A stretch of DNA of 46,720 nt, taken from Candidatus Poribacteria bacterium (lineage in GTDB: Bacteria > Poribacteria > WGA-4E > WGA-3G). Positions 45,657 to 46,720 of this stretch are shown here, in pieces. The notes beneath the pieces were generated by a model that was not told the DNA's origin, searched no databases, and worked only from the letters and a program-made list of their open reading frames with translations. The DNA is taken from the NCBI GenBank assembly GCA_012270795.1, contig JAAXHO010000228.1, forward strand, positions 1-46,720, read 5' to 3'. Each line of letters opens with the position of its first letter. The first letter of the stretch is position 1. The position numbers and the translations under genes are program-made.

Positions 45657-46085
45657 AGAGGCATTCAATTGTCGAATTTTGTTATTGTTGGAGGGGTTTC
45701 TAACCCCGATTTCCTCAGTTTCTGTAGGAGCGACCTCCAAATCAACGGTATGAATCATGGCGAATCATGCAGAATACCACACGGGGAATGCTATATGAAG
45801 ATTAACTAAATAATTCGGTAATATCTTAGCGATGATCGGTGCGGTTAGGAAACCGCAAATCAACGGTATGAATGCCATTTAGGCATTCCCCGCCTACCGA
45901 GTTTGGGGAAAATTAGAATTACCGAAAGAATAAGTTAATCTTCATATAGCATTCATACCGTTGATTTGGCGTATTCTACCAAGCGCATTCGCCTTATGGC
46001 ATTCCCCGGGTCGCGACCGGGAGGTCGCTCCTACCTTAAGAAACATAAATTCGAATGTGTGCTTAATAGACAATTGAATGCCTCT
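45657..46085. repeat. Repeat with perfect 17 bp inverted ends, containing nested repeats
   Basis: The ends AGAGGCATTCAATTGTC and GACAATTGAATGCCTCT are exact inverses. Internal modules match the repeat at 5750-6072: TTGGAGGGGTTTCTAACCCC and the TAGGAGCGACCTCC hairpin. A second element is inserted at 45797-45944. The block also contains the GGGGAATGC/GCATTCATACCG module in both orientations. It is non-coding. Confidence 0.78.
45797..45944. mobile_element. TA-inserting MITE-like element
   Basis: Begins TGAAGATTAACTAAATAATT (then CGGTAAT) and ends with the near-inverse ATTACCGAAAGAATAAGTTA (then ATCTTCA). The flanks read GGGGAATGCTATA and TATAGCATTCATACCG. The uninterrupted form GGGGAATGCTATATAGCATT occurs at 5957, so the insertion duplicated TA. 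A TA duplication is the habit of IS630/Tc1-mariner-type transposases. No transposase is encoded here. Confidence 0.75.
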
Positions 46086-46112
46086 GGGTTATAGGGTGTG
46101 TAAAGTTCTTGT

Positions 46113-46397
46113 TCAATTTCGTTTTTTTGGTAGTGTAGACATCATTTTGCATGCAATTTTCGTTAGCTCAGATTCTCCAAAACATACCACGTGGTATGAA
46201 ATAACATACCGTGGTATGTTTTGAAAATTGGCTTTCAATCCAGTCTTAGTAGGGTCTGAAAGGTTTTTTTCAAAAACATTAATTTTTTCTGAGTATTTTA
46301 GTATGTCTGTTTTTTTATTTGGTTTCGTTGCTTTATGTTTACTCCTTTTTGTGTGAGGAATAACTGCAAATTTTTTGTGTATTTTTTTAGATTTCAT
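46113..46397 (-). CDS. Possible small basic protein of the right-end element
   Basis: 94 codons. The first 30 residues are very basic (MKSKKIHKKFAVIPHTKRSK, HKATKPNKK), which would suit nucleic-acid binding. The rest shows no family. The C-terminal third overlaps the palindromes at 46183-46218, which is odd for a conserved coding region, and no ribosome site is visible. The left copy of the element keeps the ATG but has a stop at codon 5 and lacks the body. It may be a decayed or non-translated frame. Confidence 0.3.
   Translation of the reverse strand: MKSKKIHKKFAVIPHTKRSKHKATKPNKKTDILKYSEKINVFEKNLSDPTKTGLKANFQNIPRYVISYHVVCFGESELTKIACKMMSTLPKKRN
46179..46222. repeat. Cluster of CATACC/GGTATG palindromes
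   Basis: CATACCACGTGGTATG (46183-46198) is a perfect 16 bp palindrome. AACATACC-GT-GGTATGTT (46203-46220) follows at once, and the outer arms AAAACATACCAC and GTGGTATGTTTT also pair. It looks like a multi-site protein-binding region or a foldable RNA within the element. Confidence 0.55.
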
Positions 46398-46414
46398 AAG
46401 AATTTTCTACTTTT

Positions 46415-46461
46415 AAAACCGTACCGTACGGTACGGTTTTTTCGGTTTACGGTACGGTTTT
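46415..46461. promoter_or_regulatory. Perfect 26 bp palindrome plus extra half site (right copy)
   Basis: The palindrome at 46415-46440 is the same as the one at 395-420. A further half site, GGTTTACGGTACGGTTTT (46444-46461), is present only in this copy. It lies 18 bp before the ATG of the small ORF, a position suited to a repressor or activator. Confidence 0.5.
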
Positions 46462-46720
46462 GTTAATTCGTTATGCGTCCAGTTTTCATAAAGCTTCATG
46501 GGAGTTTTTGTAGTGTTTTTTTGGTAAAATTATTGTCGGATTTCGGGACGGTTTTTTTGTTGGTGTTTTTTGTTCTGTTTTTGGTTTTGCATAGCGTTCT
46601 TGTTGTGTGCTTATTTTTGTATATATTATAAGTGATTTTTAGTGCATTTTGTAGTTTTTTGTGTGTCTGTTTATTGGGATTTCCAATATATATCCAATGG
46701 GTTTCAGCAGTCGGCTATCG

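Larger units (their letters stand above)
46094..46720 (-). mobile_element. Right-end element, fuller copy, running off the window
   Basis: The inner end is GGGTGTGTAAAGTTCTTGTT. The copy holds a small ORF, a 26 bp palindrome and a long A/T-rich leader. The outer part (46346-46720) is nearly identical, in inverted orientation, to 137-489. The window ends inside the repeat, so its true end is unknown. Confidence 0.75.

Overview
The window is a moderately AT-rich bacterial chromosome segment. It carries c-type cytochrome maturation, 2-oxoacid:ferredoxin oxidoreductase, enolase, argininosuccinate synthase, several Gfo/Idh/MocA oxidoreductases, a sulfatase, LamG and WD40 proteins, and many short palindromic or MITE-like repeats. 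The mix of WD40 proteins, sulfatase, LamG, Gfo/Idh paralogues and an Rpn-type nuclease resembles Candidatus Poribacteria or related Planctomycetes-like lineages. That assignment is an inference from gene content, not from a marker gene. I see no rRNA, tRNA, CRISPR array or transposase gene.

Layout. 1-1020: repeat-rich and gene-free, with an internally deleted copy of an element that recurs inverted at the far right end. 1023-5661: a truncated Zn-dehydrogenase remnant, a secreted WD40 protein, two Gfo/Idh/MocA oxidoreductases and a sugar-phosphate isomerase-like protein. 5750-6072: one MITE-like repeat inserted in another. 6212-8456: a plus-strand operon behind a good sigma70-type promoter, holding three uncharacterised proteins, a ThiF/MoeB-like adenylyltransferase and a 53-residue membrane protein. 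8578-13218, minus strand: aldehyde dehydrogenase, two tandem LamG genes (one frameshifted), an enolase-superfamily protein and an orphan GspG-like pseudopilin. 13316-17859: a 4 kb block with hemW, a damaged HigBA-type toxin-antitoxin pair, a lipoprotein and a phosphodiester-glycosidase-like protein. This block is flanked by two near-identical 250-260 bp elements in inverted orientation. 17931-29969, minus strand: ftsB/eno, ccmB/ccmA, korB/korA and a second cytochrome maturation cluster (HEAT protein, regulatory-like membrane protein, CcmI-like, CcmH, CcmF, CcmE). 30297-33700: a large DNA helicase gene broken by at least two lesions. 33792-34715: Rpn-family nuclease with a tandem operator-like repeat. 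35281-43839, plus strand: a third Gfo/Idh protein, VWA membrane protein, sulfatase, membrane-anchored WD40 protein and MoxR ATPase. 43874-45600, minus strand: HicA/HicB and argG. 45657-46720: another nested repeat block and the full right-end element.

Functional themes. Carbohydrate and sulfated-glycan use is suggested by the Gfo/Idh proteins, isomerase, enolase-superfamily protein, ALDH, sulfatase and LamG proteins. Energy metabolism is represented by KorAB, enolase and a variant System I cytochrome c maturation pathway whose CcmE has Cys in place of the heme-binding His. The most interesting signals are these: (1) a layered population of non-autonomous repeats, with an apparent filled and empty insertion site of one family in the same window; (2) inverted end elements where one copy is an internally deleted form of the other, with a perfect 26 bp palindrome upstream of a small ORF; (3) a 192-residue protein ending in Gly-Gly, coupled to an E1-like enzyme, which may or may not be a protein-modifier pair; (4) several fresh-looking gene lesions (helicase, HigB toxin, LamG) beside intact partners.
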